NCBI GenBank assembly: GCA_963210315.1 | Contig: OY723262.1 | Location: forward strand, 868,001 to 932,000 | Origin: Rhynchopus euleeides | Taxonomy: Eukaryota > Euglenozoa > Diplonemea > Diplonemida > Diplonemidae | Direction of reading: 5' to 3' | DNA length: 64,000 nucleotides | Shown: in pieces, positions 39,907 to 50,055 of the stretch | Position numbering within the stretch: position 1 is the stretch's first letter | Layout of the letters: each line of letters starts with the position of its first letter | Translations under genes and position numbers: made by a program | Notes under the pieces: model-generated | What the model was told of the DNA's origin: nothing | What the model saw: the letters and a program-made list of their open reading frames with translations, nothing else | Databases searched by the model: none

Positions 39907-42214
39907 TGGTGTAGCAGAAGCCCCCATATTTCGTAGTACGTTCGTAGTTAAAAACTCCTTGGGGGTGTCGGTTTTATGTACCCTTTTGGGGCCCTTGGGA
40001 AACCTGAGTTGTGGCTCTTCAGCCACCAGGAGGGACACAGTGTGAAGCAGGCACCTGTGCCTGCCTCACACCGCGATTGACATCCCCCAGTTGGAAGCTT
40101 TGCTTTTCCATGACCTTTCCTATCTATGGTAAGTTCCGGGTTAGTTGGCTGGGGAAGTCCTGTCGTTCTCGGTGAGTCCATGCTGAAGGTATATCCGCAA
40201 GGGGTTCATCCCGTACGCGCGTGGGGCGCACCCCAATCCCCTCTGTCGTACAGCAGCAGAGCCCCCGCACAGACGGCAAGCCGCCGTGCGCAGGGGACAA
40301 GGCCATGTCGGACACGAGCGGCCCCCCTGTGGGGTCGTAGAGGGCACACTGTGCAGTCATTGTATCCCAGATGCTGACGCCCCCAGATAGGCGACCAACG
40401 GCACAGAGTCGCCGTAACCCATGGCTGCCTGAAGGTGGCTAGCCACTCCTTCAACACAACCTGGCACAAGGGGGGTACGATCGGGTGAAGTTGCGGGACT
40501 CTGTGGAAGCGCAGAGATTGACCCATTGGAGGGTACTCCAAGAGCACTTAGGGGGTCTTCGCTGGCCGTTATCCTCCGTCAATCTCCGTCAGTTTTCAGC
40601 TAATTCAACAGGAAACTCACTAAAATGCACTGACGGTCACCCCGTAGCGAAGACCCCCTTATGGTTTTAGAAGTTCGCAGCATGCCCCTCACTGAGGCAT
40701 GCTGCGAACTTCTAAAAAAAGACTTCACTGGTCTCCTTCGCGAGCCGCTGTCTGAAGGAAATAAAGTGCATGTGCGACTGAGATCAACCCAGTGAGGAAA
40801 CGCCCCCCTGTTTCCAGAAGGGACGTACTGTCTTGCGCAATGCGGAAGCTGTGGGAACGAACAGGTGCGGAGTGCACCTCTCACCTGCGCCAGGGGTGCT
40901 GTGCACCAGGCTGCGTGCATGTTCAAGCTGTCCTCCGTGAACACCGGGTGGTACGGGCAACGGGTGCTTCTACAACAAGATGCGCTATTCCTCTACCGCA
41001 CGGAAGCTGCCCTGGGGGCCCGTTCCTTCCACGACCTGGTCCCGCCAAGGACAAGAGTGCTGACAGACACGTGATGACCTAAAACAAGCCGCCTCTGGGC
41101 GAGCGTGGGCGAGGGCGGGCGACGGTGACCGCACGAGGGCGGGCGGGTGGTGGGCCAACCTGGGGCCCCGCGGTAGGTTCGCCGCTCGCTCGTCATTTCC
41201 TCTTCCATTGCACTTTTCGGAATCCGTGCGCATCATGGTGGGGTCATTTTGGTGGTGCCAAACTTCACCCATGAAGTACAGGTCTGGTTCAGGCACTTTT
41301 GGAGGTGACTATGAGGCAGCTCGCCGCCCCACACCACCCCACCCACCCAGCGGGACCCCCCTCACGGATTTTCCAAAACCCCGTTCTTTTGAACGTTTGG
41401 GATCTGTGCAGGTCATTTTGGCCATGGGGTGTCTGTCTCCACCACTGACTGGGGGTCACCATATGGGCCCAAATCCTGCAGGGTTGCGTTGCGTCAACGT
41501 TGCGACGTCTGCCTCCAGACCCAGTGCTGCCGCGGTTTGGTGGGCTCGATGGGTATACTTTGATTGGTTGGATTGGCTGTGGCTGGTCCAGGAGGAAGTG
41601 GTGGGACATAAGAGGGCGGAATGCCCAAGTACAGTACAAACCCCACCAGAAAACAGCCAACTTGGGCGAGGGTGGACGAGGGTGGGCGACAGTGGTCGAC
41701 GGTGGTGCGAGTGCTGGGCGACGCCAAAAAGGCGGCTTGTTTTAGGTCATGTGAAGAGAATTGATTCCGACGACACTGCATAAAGTGAGATACCCTCTGC
41801 GGGAACGGACTGGCTGAAGGTGTTGATCGAATGGCCGACGACTGGTAGTCACTCACGGTGGAACTGCAGGAAGAAGCACGTGTATGCTGCGACACTCAGG
41901 CAAGGACGTCCTGCTGCCGGGCTGCGTCTCTCGTGGCGACAAACAGGTCAATAGTGCTAACCACTGCTGAGGGCGACGGCACGTCCCCGACAGCGTCTAC
42001 TTCCCGCCCCACATACAGCATGCACTGCAGTTCCGCATTCCCTCCCACTGGGGTCCCAGGAAGCATCACAGAGCCATTTCCAAGGGGAAAACAGTTGCTC
42101 ACCAAGGCAAAAAAGGGCAAACAACATCGCACAAAATCAGGGCAAAAAACCCACACCCCACACCCATATTTCGTAGTACGTTCGTAGTCAAAAACCTTCT
42201 TTTCTGCTACACCA
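39907..42214. mobile_element. 2.3-kb element with 11-bp inverted ends and 5-bp duplication
   Basis: Ends TGGTGTAGCAG and CTGCTACACCA, flanked by GATAT on both sides (39902-39906 and 42215-42219). Just inside each end the sequence CATATTTCGTAGTACGTTCG recurs in the same orientation (about 39930 and 42167), a direct repeat inside inverted ends. The interior carries a nested MITE, a palindrome GAAGTTCGCAGCATGCC...(40670-40714), and modules shared with the element at 45598. No transposase recognised. Confidence 0.75.
40551..40659. mobile_element. 109-bp MITE, copy 2
   Basis: Ends GGGGGTCTTCGCT and AGCGAAGACCCCC, TA outside. Reverse-complement relative of 36028-36134. Confidence 0.75.
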
Positions 42215-42540
42215 GATATTCAGGGTTTCCCCGACGTGGCTATTTAGCCATTTGGGCCAAATTTTAGGATTTTTCGAAAATCCGGCGATGGCTAAATAGC
42301 CATGGGGTATTTTTTTAGGATTTTTCGGAGGTGGGCCACTAGGAGGGGGTCACAGAGGAGGGGTGGTCTAAAGGACTTGGGTAGGTCAGCCTGACGGAAG
42401 ACGACCGGGTAGGTTTTGCGTTGGCCGGAGGTATTTTTTGCGCACGCCACCTGTCGTACCACACGCCACGTTCATTCCTATCATCATGCACCCTTGCAGA
42501 CGCACACGAGTACCTACTGTCCTGGTGCTCGACTGTCAAC

Positions 42541-42819
42541 ATGCCTCCAGAAAGGACGCAAAAGGGTCTTGCGAGCTTTGGCTTTGCACCGAAGAGCAAC
42601 AGCCGCGTGCAACTCTCCACACTCCGATTCGACTACGGAGCGTACTCAGGGGACCAGGCTGTGTTGCTTGCACAGTGGAAGGCCCGGAACCTGACATGGA
42701 AGAGGCAGTACGCTTCCCGTGATTTTATGCTCTCTGAGATCAAGGCTGCCGCGACAGTTGATGCTGTCATCGATATGTTCGCGACCCTCAAGAACCGTCG
42801 CGAAAAACTGATCATTTGA
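42541..42819 (+). CDS. Possible small plus-strand protein, unknown
   Basis: 92 residues from ATG 42541 to TGA at 42817-42819. Composition is protein-like (KGLASFGFAPKSNSRVQLST, RFDYGAYSGDQAVLLAQWKA, SEIKAAATVDAVIDMFATLK), with a probable C-terminal helix. It is one of very few credible plus-strand frames in the window and sits among repeats just outside the element ending at 42214, so it may be a transposon exon or a displaced gene fragment. No family recognised. Confidence 0.35.
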   Translation: MPPERTQKGLASFGFAPKSNSRVQLSTLRFDYGAYSGDQAVLLAQWKARNLTWKRQYASRDFMLSEIKAAATVDAVIDMFATLKNRREKLII

Positions 42820-42879
42820 ATTCTGGAGAGACGAGGTAGACAGAGCGTAGCGCCTCATGTGCGTACGCACAAATTGGCC

Positions 42880-43090
42880 GAGGCCGAGCGCGCCGAAGGC
42901 GCGCGAGAGAAAAATTTTTAGGGGGGGTTGCAGACCAGACTGTTTTTAGCCACGACTTTTGGCCTCGGTGGCTATTCGGGGATTTTTTTTAGGAGAGGGG
43001 GCCCGGTGCCTGCGCGCGTCCTGTCGTACTGTGGCTGCTTGGTGGGGCTAGCGCAGCAGGTTCTACTTTTGCTTCTACGGGCTCTTAGCA
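42880..43090. repeat. Modular dispersed repeat: hairpin plus GTACTGTGGC box
   Basis: The GCGCGCCGAAGGCGCGC hairpin (42887-42910, opposite orientation to the one at 14565) is followed by the GTGCCTGCGCGCGTCCTGTC box at about 42999 and a GCGCAGCAGGTTCTACTTTT end. Confidence 0.65.
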
Positions 43091-43918
43091 CTGTAACATG
43101 AACTACACAAACAACAAAGCTCTAGGGCAAACAAACCGCGCATCGCTATTCGGGGAAACCCTGCAGATATTCGTTCACGTTTTTTTTTTGCATGTTGCAA
43201 ACTGCAGGGGGGATGTTGTGTGCGGTGAGGGTGATTCGCCCCGAGGGCGACTAACCGTCAGGGCAGGCAGTTGCAGTAACTCTCGGTGGCAGGAACAACC
43301 TGACAGTAAGGTCGTGTCAGACTTATGCGACGTGGGGGGTCTGCAATGAGGGGGCCATTCGCAGCGTTTTGTGGTATGGCCTATCATCAGAGACTGGCGG
43401 GACTGACGGACACATTTTTTGACAGGGCTTCGGCTGCGCAGTGGAGAAGAGCGAAGTGGTAGCGTGGCTGAGCGCACCCCTTCTTCGCCCCCCCGAAGGT
43501 CACAACGCAAGAACCGAGCCGCAATATCTCACGTGCAACAGGGAAGGGCTGCCCTATTTCGTTCAATACGCCCCACTGTGAGACCCGTTTTGCTGCTTCG
43601 GTGGCAAACAACCGAGCCACACATGGGGTGTTCTGTTCTGGCATCGAAAAGACTTGCCTTTGTTGGGGAGTGGGCTGGGCTGGGCTGGGGAAGATGGGAT
43701 GAGGGGAGGGGGGGGGGGGTGGACAGGCACCCCTCAGCGCTCCGACACACACAACCTCCAAAAACAAGATTCGCATTTTTTTGTTGCTTACAATTTTTTT
43801 TTCACGACTTGACAAAACAGGTGTTGGAGCACGGCCAGTCCGAACGCCACGCGGGCCACTCATTGCCTTCACTTTACCACCACCCCCTCCCCCCTTTTTC
43901 TTCCCCTTTCTGTCTTTT

Positions 43919-44914
43919 TCACGGTGGTGGGGGCGGGGGCGGGGACGTTGCCGGGTGCTTCTGCGGCGAGCACGGCAGCCCGCAGGCCGCCTGCACGTCA
44001 GGCGGAAGCCCAGCCTGGCTAATCCCGAGGCTCGAGAAGGTGCAGTCGAGCTCATCGGAGGACGCGATGAAGCTCACCACCGACTCCCTCCGAGAAAGCT
44101 CTGTGAACGTCGTGCTGACGGAGTCGAAGCGGGCGAGGCCCTCCTCCCCGGCGGGCGAGGTGACACCGCAGTCCCCGCACATCTGCTCGAAGTCGCACAC
44201 CGGCACCTCCTCCAGCTCCTCTGAATTGTCATACGTCCGGACCCCAACACTCATGGCTTCCCCCTCCCGCAGCAGCATCATCGTGTTCCGCAGGCTGTCG
44301 GGGTAGCCCCGTGTGGAGAACGTCTTCCCCTCCATCATGGAGCGGGGCTCGCCCCTCTGGCGCACCTTCTCCTCGCTGGCGAACAGCCCCACGATGTGCA
44401 CGTCGTACCCCTCGTCCTGCAGGCGCTGGATACGCTTCCGAACCCTGTCCAGATTCGTCACCACATCAGGGATGACGAGGTGCTGCCTCTGTGACACCGC
44501 CTTTTCAAACAGCTCCTGCTTGAGCTTCTCCGACACCTTGGTGTGTTTGAAGATGTCCCACGCCTCCTTATGGATTGCGGGCGGCAACCGGCTGAGACCC
44601 TCATTGCGAACGGCAAGCCAGCCCCCGTGGAGCTCGCGGAAGACAGCCCCGTCGATGAGAACTGCGTTGTGCTCACTCCCGACCAGCCGCCTCACTTCTG
44701 AGCTGATCACGGAGGACTTCCCCACCCCAGACGGGCCGCAGACGAACAGAGCAATAGGGCGCTCATTCCCCACATCCGCAAGCGTGATGTGGGACACAGC
44801 ATGTACCTGCTTCTTCTCCGCATCGGTAAACCCCCTCCTCAGCTCCGGGAGAAGCTCCTCAGGCACAGAGTGGCCCACCGGCTCTGCATAGTTCACCATC
44901 GTGAGGCAGGGCAT
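43919..44914 (-). CDS. Zeta-type P-loop kinase domain protein
   Basis: Single exon, 331 residues from ATG 44914 (44899 also possible; the frame is open further upstream but proline-rich and unlike the family). A helical leader (LLPELRRGFTDAEKKQ) precedes the Walker A motif GPSGVGKSS at about 60-68, then LIDGAVFRELHGGW and VVTNLDRVRKRIQRLQDEGY and a VGLFASEE strand. This is the layout of zeta-toxin/UDP-GlcNAc kinase-like and related polynucleotide kinase-like P-loop proteins. In bacteria such domains phosphorylate UDP-N-acetylglucosamine and pair with an antitoxin. No partner gene is adjacent here, and eukaryotic relatives are generally uncharacterised. The C-terminus ends in a Pro run. Substrate unknown. 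Confidence 0.75.
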   Translation of the reverse strand: MPCLTMVNYAEPVGHSVPEELLPELRRGFTDAEKKQVHAVSHITLADVGNERPIALFVCGPSGVGKSSVISSEVRRLVGSEHNAVLIDGAVFRELHGGWLAVRNEGLSRLPPAIHKEAWDIFKHTKVSEKLKQELFEKAVSQRQHLVIPDVVTNLDRVRKRIQRLQDEGYDVHIVGLFASEEKVRQRGEPRSMMEGKTFSTRGYPDSLRNTMMLLREGEAMSVGVRTYDNSEELEEVPVCDFEQMCGDCGVTSPAGEEGLARFDSVSTTFTELSRRESVVSFIASSDELDCTFSSLGISQAGLPPDVQAACGLPCSPQKHPATSPPPPPPP

Positions 44915-45279
44915 CGGGGGGGGTAGGGGCAGGGTGGTGGCGGGGGGAGTGAAGTCGAAGAGAATAAAAAAGGATCTCGCAGAGTGCAGTGCACTGAGTT
45001 TGACCTCCCTTTCAGGGGGAGGAGAAGGAGGAGGGGGGAGCACCGCACTCGGCGCACGGAGTGGGGCTGGGGTTGTCACACCGTGGGCACAGAGTGGACA
45101 GCGCCTTGTGACCTAACGCACCTCAAACTTTTTTTTGCGGTTGGAGTGTGGAACGCACCGAGCACAGTTGCTCTTGATGCAATGTCCCCACCGAAACCAC
45201 ACAAGACGCAACCACTCCAGTTTGTGTAAAGACCTGCAGGTGGGTGGGTGTGGAAGGCCAGGCATCATATTCAATGGGA
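44915..45279. other. Intergenic upstream of the P-loop kinase gene
   Basis: Pyrimidine-rich on the minus strand just before the start. No second gene seen. Confidence 0.4.
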
Positions 45280-45395
45280 ATCACGAACGCGTGCGGCCAG
45301 GAAAAGCTAGGAACGACAGCCCCTCACTGGGGGGCTGCCAGAGAGGCACGGGCAGATCACAATAATTGTTCAAAATAGCTCAGAATCACCAAGAA
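45280..45395 (+). mobile_element. Diverged retroposon 3' end
   Basis: GTGCGGCCAGGAAAAGCTAGG, a stem-loop CAGCCCCTCACTGGGGGGCTG, GGCACGGGCAGATCACAAT and a tail TTGTTCAAAATAGCTCAGAA parallel, block for block, the 3' ends of the three retroposon copies while differing in primary sequence. Probably a related older family. Confidence 0.55.
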
Positions 45396-45597
45396 GGGGT
45401 TGAAGTGGGGGCGGGTGGGCGGTGGGATGCTGGCAACTGAAGAGTAGAGTTACATCCCGACACGCGTGTGTACATCGCACATCGGGAAGAAGGCCCTTGG
45501 TTGGAGCACAGTATCACTAAAACAAGACCAGGTGTCTGTACGTAATACGTAGTCTCTCCTACCCGAGAGAGATGGGGGGGGGGGGTAGGGGGGGCTA

Positions 45598-46291
45598 CTG
45601 GGGGGGGGGGGGGGGCAAATACTAGAGGGCCCCTCTATTATTCACCGTGCCAGCCGACGAAAATGGGGGTTTTCGGACCCCCTCCACTATATGATTTTTG
45701 GGGGGTGGAAATTTCGCGCTCTTGAATATTTGGCATCTGTGCGGCTCGGAGTGGGGTCGTTTTGTCGGTCGACCACCTGATTTGATCCGAGTTTGGCGGG
45801 GCTGAGCGGTCTTATATGCCAAAAAAATCCACGATTTTCCAAATCAGCTGGGTCGATGTGTCAAACTTCATCTAGAAATGTGGGTCAGAGGCTGATCCTC
45901 AGAGGATGTGACTGGGGGCAGCGAACACCCCACCTACCCACCCAGCGGGACCCCTCTTTGGGTGTTCCAAAACCCCGATATTCCGAACGTTTGGAATTTG
46001 TGCAGATCGTAGTGGGTCATGGTGGTAGAGGTGCCAAGCTTCACCCATGAAACCTGGGTCTGGTTCAGGGACTGGTCATGGGTGTCCAAAACCCCGTTCT
46101 TTTGAACGTTTGGGATCTGTGCGGAGCTGGTGGGGTCATTTTGGCTCTGGGGTGCCTGCGAGCACCACTTACGGATGCAAAAAAAAGGACTCACACCCCC
46201 CTCAATTATTCGGCCAGGTGCGCCGCCAAAACCGCCGATTTCCGTACCCCTCTATTATTAGACCCCCCGCTATTATTTGCCCCCCCCCCAG
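45598..46291. mobile_element. TA-flanked element with CTGGGGG ends, intact copy
   Basis: 694 bp with ends CTGGGGGGGGGGG...CAAATA and its complement, TA outside each (45596-45597, 46292-46293). Nearly identical to 53478-54793 once the nested insertion there is removed, apart from about 19 extra bases near the right end. The interior is built of a roughly 45-bp module repeated three times (TTTGGGATCTGTGCGGA...). Non-coding. Confidence 0.8.
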
Positions 46292-46293
46292 TA

Positions 46294-46910
46294 GGAGCCT
46301 CTCGAAGTCAAAGTACCCGGTGGCGCGCAGTCGGCAGGCCAACGGCTGGGTAGGACGCCCATGGGAGCGGAGGGGCGCTGCCCCCCGGACTGCCCCCCCT
46401 GGTGCCAGGAGGAACGCAAAGGTGCTTGCCTGCAAGTTGCATTGGAAGCCCCGTTGCTCGGCATGGCAAAAGCGACGCCTCCCAGAGGAGGTGTGCTGTC
46501 GCAACCACCACAAAGAGGGGGACGGGCTCCCGGTCACTATGGGCTTCTGCAAACGCCACAGCATGGACCGATGTGATGACTGCTACAGCGATGGCAAATC
46601 ACTTACACATTGCTGCCACACACACCACGCTGGCTGTGCTGCACGCCCTCCTCCCCGGAGTGGCACTGAGTTGGCCCCACACTCTAACCCAAGTGGGGCC
46701 TCCGCACAAAACGTGGTCACCACACACAAACACACAACACCCGACCCTCAATCGTTCCCACCCAAATACTTCACAGTGCACAAGCAAGCTTGTTGGGCGA
46801 AACGCCGGACGGCAAAAAATAAACGTAGCAACCGTGGGGTGTATCTGATTGTTCAATCCATTCCACCACCACCCGCCTCCAATTCTTTCAACGTTTCTCC
46901 GGGAGAATAA
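46294..46910 (+). other. Plus-strand Cys/His-rich open frame, possible exon or gene fragment
   Basis: Immediately right of the preceding element a frame stays open to 46910 and carries four spaced Cys/His groups: CKLHWKPRC, CCRNHHKEG, CKRHSMDRCDDC and CCHTHHAGC, that is repeated CxxHxxxxC. This regularity suggests zinc binding. There is no good ATG after the element end, so it is either an exon, a fragment cut by the insertion, or chance. No family recognised. Confidence 0.35.
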
Positions 46911-47006
46911 TCGCGATACCAGGCTCTCCCTCCCTCCCTCCCTCCCTCTCGTGTGCTGAAGTGTGATATCCCCGTATCGAAGACACCCGCACCCCAAGGG
47001 GGTCGT

Positions 47007-47702
47007 CTACATAACTATGCGGGGACGTGGCCCGGTAGGCTCCCCTTGCTTGAGGGAGGAGCTGCTCTGGTGGGGAGACACAGGAGGGGGGGTTGAGGGA
47101 CGCCCGCAAGCCTGAGGGTGTGCAGGTGACCACACACGGGCAGAGGAAGAGGCGCCTGAGCGGGGCCTTGGGGGGTAGACTGCGTCAACGGACACGCCGT
47201 TGGGAGGGGAGGTAGTAGCAGAGGGTGCGGCCGGGTCAGCGGCGCCCAGGTCAGCGTCAGGGATGGGGATCACGGAATCGACCCTCGGCCTCTGGGCAGG
47301 CAGTACCGGGGTAGAACCGGCATGCACCTCGAAGGCGGCGCGCTTCAGCTGCGCCACGGCGGGGATGGACGGCCGGGTGCCGTCGGGTGAGAGCCTCCCA
47401 CGAGGCTGCATCAGGTGGCGGTGGGGTGAGCCCGGGGAGCACACGGTGTAGGCCAGCCCCTTCAGCACAGCTGGAGGGGTGGCGGGCTCGGGGACAGCGG
47501 CACACGGGGTTGCCTCAGGGGAGGGCTGAGGCACAGGCACATGGGGTGGTGGGGCGGAGGGGAGAGCCTCCACATGCGTCACATGCGGCGGTGGGGTGCA
47601 GGGGATGGCGTCCACAGGGCTGCAGAGGCAGGCGCGGTCGCCTCTGGGGAGGACGGGGTCGTAGTCACAGGGGGCGTCGGGATAGAGGTAACCACACCAC
47701 AT
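47007..47702 (-). CDS. Possible proline-rich protein
   Basis: 231 residues from ATG 47702, about one fifth Pro, with PPPHVPVPQPSPEATP-type stretches and a less biased middle (PSIPAVAQLKRAAFEVHAGS, RPRVDSVIPIPDADLG). It lies on the coding strand of the neighbourhood. A short upstream frame at 47840-47755 reads GVEIAAGAVNPINLDGAGRV and may be another exon, but I could not find convincing splice sites joining them. GC-rich DNA can give such frames by chance. Confidence 0.35.
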   Translation of the reverse strand: MWCGYLYPDAPCDYDPVLPRGDRACLCSPVDAIPCTPPPHVTHVEALPSAPPPHVPVPQPSPEATPCAAVPEPATPPAVLKGLAYTVCSPGSPHRHLMQPRGRLSPDGTRPSIPAVAQLKRAAFEVHAGSTPVLPAQRPRVDSVIPIPDADLGAADPAAPSATTSPPNGVSVDAVYPPRPRSGASSSARVWSPAHPQACGRPSTPPPVSPHQSSSSLKQGEPTGPRPRIVM

Positions 47703-48124
47703 GGATCTTTACAAATTAGTGTAGACACACACCGAGCACTTGCTCTTGATGTGATCTCCACTGTCACAATCACCCTCCCAGCGCCGTCGAGGTTGATGGG
47801 ATTCACCGCGCCTGCCGCAATCTCGACGCCCACCTCCCCAGAGCCCAGGTGTCAAGGCATTATTCCCTCCCAGAACCGCATACAATTGATTTTCTGAGCT
47901 CCGTGCGGATCGGAGTGGACCCCATCAAATGCGTATGTGTTGCAGGGCCAGAGAGCCTGGAGCCCACGGCGGTTACTTCCACAATGTTCCCATGCTGCGT
48001 CAGTTGAGTGCGGTGAGTTGAGGGCGTACAGCTGTTGTGGGGCAACCTCTCTCCGAGCTTGAAAAATCTTTGCATGCGACTCCGGAAATGAGCGATTGGC
48101 AGCATCTCTTCTCCGTTGAATCGC

Positions 48125-48305
48125 TGCTTCCTGAACACAAAAGGGAAAGGCCTCATGAGGGTGAGGCATGCTGAAACGCCAAGTGTTGACTCCTGTTGCC
48201 CAACCAACAGCACTGCAGAATCGTGCAACCAGGCAGCTCTCAGCGGCAGAGGGCAACACGCCCCCTGATGCAGCCCTCAACGCAACACGATGCGTGGGCA
48301 CACCA
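48125..48305. repeat. 3'-flank duplicate of 50304-50483
   Basis: GCTGAAACGCC...AGTGTTGACTCC and GGGCAACACGCCCCCTGATG blocks match the DNA downstream of the intact DUF4116 gene, with scattered differences. The tandem duplication therefore covered 3' as well as 5' flanks. Confidence 0.8.
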
Positions 48306-50055
48306 TTACATGTGATGACTTGCAGCAGCAAGCATCTCGCGGTCTTCCTTCAGGCTGTCGTCTGCGTACTTGAGTGAGTCCCCATCTTGTTGAACGGCAG
48401 CAAGAACGTATTGATTTTGTTTAAAGACTGACTCATCCAGAGGATCCAGGGAGCCCAGCGCAATTGCCAGACCCCCCAGACGGCCAGAAGACGCCGGTCT
48501 TCGCCGGGGCGGACCCAGCTAAAAGCTAACAGCAAGAACAGCAATTAAAAGGGAGAGCGTGCTCCTATCTCTGTGGGCTGGCGGGAAAAGGCTAAAAGGT
48601 AGAAAGGAAGGAAGCAATGTGCAACAAAATACGATTAATGCACTCGTTTGTTAACACCGCGCCGGTCGCATAATGCTGCGATCGGATGAACGATTGACTG
48701 ATCAACTCCAACCCAGTGGGCGTAAAAAGGAGAAGACGGGAACAACGGCTGGTCTAAACAGGACGAACGGACACTCACCACCACAGGGTATTCCAGAGGC
48801 GTTCCTGGTCGCGGCTCGACTGGTCGAACAACAGGTGACGGGCAAAAGATCGTGGTGAAAAAGAACTAAAAGTAGGAAGGCGAAGGAAGGCAAAGCCGGG
48901 GGATCCACGTGTGCGTTGAACTTGTCCCACGTGCGCGTGTGCGGTAAACTTGTCCCACGCGCCCCGGTGAAAAACACGTAACACGGTTGCCGCCCACAGT
49001 TTCTTCTGGCCACGCGGCGCGCTTCATGAGCGCCGCGTGCAGCCTGACTGGTCTTAGCGGCCTAAGCGAAACACCGGGTCTCCAGAGGGATACATCCAGC
49101 CTACACGCAATGCGCTACCTTAAGCCAAAGCGTGCAGCGTAGCTTACCTCAACGGTCTGTTCGCAAAGGCCCCCAGGGTTCACCACGTGGAGGTGCCAGC
49201 CGTAGTCGCCAGGTCCGCTCCCCTGACGACCCATCACCCCTGAACGGCAGCAAGAACGAACTCACGATCACCCTTCAGGCTGTCGTCAGCGTACAGGAGT
49301 AAGTCCCCATCTTGTTGAACTGCAGCGAGAACGATCTCACGATCACCCTTCAGGCTGTCGTCTGCGTACTTGAGTGAGTACCCATTTTGTTGAACTGCAG
49401 CAAGAACGAACTCACGATCACCCTTCAGGCTGTCGTCTGCGTACTGGAGTGAGTACCAATGTTGTTGAACTGCAGCAAGAACGAACTCACGATCACCCTT
49501 CAGGCTGTCGTCTGCGTACTTGAGTGAGTACCCATTTTGTTGAACCGCAGCAAGAACGAACTCACGATCACCCTTCAGGCTGTCGTCTGCGTACTGGAGT
49601 GAGTACCCATGTTGTTGAACTGCAACAAGAACGATCTCACGATCACCCTTCACGGTGGTGTGCGCATGTTCGAACCAGTCTGGCGCTCCTTCCCCCTCAT
49701 CCTCGTCCGGCAACTCCCGAACGGCTTGAAGAACCTCATCGCGTGTCGTCACCCACAGCGGGACCTGCCACAGTTGCTTCTCCCCCTTGTGCACCGCATC
49801 GAGGTGACGGTCGGGACAGAGGGTGACGTGAACCACGCATCCGGCTTCGACACCTGCATGGCTGCACAGAGGTTCGTCGTCACACACCGCTTTGCCCCCC
49901 ACCGACAGATGCACGTCCTCTTCCTCCACACCATCAGGGTAGCGGAACGCCTCGCGTGCTTCGAGCTTCAGCCTGTCGGGCTTCTCGTCCATCCCGATGT
50001 CGACAGCGTGCGTCACGCCTGTCGCCGCATCCGTCAGGAACACCTCCATAACCAT
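48306..50055 (-). pseudogene. Ubiquitin-like plus DUF4116-repeat gene, split by an insertion
   Basis: The 5' part runs from ATG 50055 to an in-frame stop at 49234. The missing 3' end continues in frame at 48408-48306. Between them lies an 832-bp insertion flanked by an 18-bp duplication. Residues about 3-85 (MEVFLTDAATGVTHAVDIGM, VHLSVGGKAVCDDEPL) have the length and strand order of a ubiquitin-like fold. After a linker (VTTRDEVLQAVRELPDED) come 25-residue repeats of the type SLKGDREFVLAAVQQNGYSL, as in DUF4116 proteins. Discounting the insertion it would hold 299 residues with six repeats, exactly one repeat fewer than the downstream-numbered copy at 50484. As it stands the product is truncated at 273 residues and may still be expressed. 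Confidence 0.8.
48409..49240 (-). mobile_element. 832-bp insertion with 18-bp target duplication
   Basis: TGAACGGCAGCAAGAACG occurs at 48391-48408 and 49241-49258, both with the same GG variant where sister repeats read TG. On the minus strand the insert ends AAACAAAATCAATA, an A-rich tail similar to the CAAAATCG tails of the retroposons above. No protein-coding frame; likely a non-autonomous retroposon. Confidence 0.75.

Noticed and set aside
49040-49258. Possible self-cleaving (HDV-like) ribozyme at the 5' end of the insertion in the DUF4116 gene
   Set aside because: I could not find a 7-bp P1 helix with the start GGGGTGA; the idea rests only on the element's retroposon-like character.
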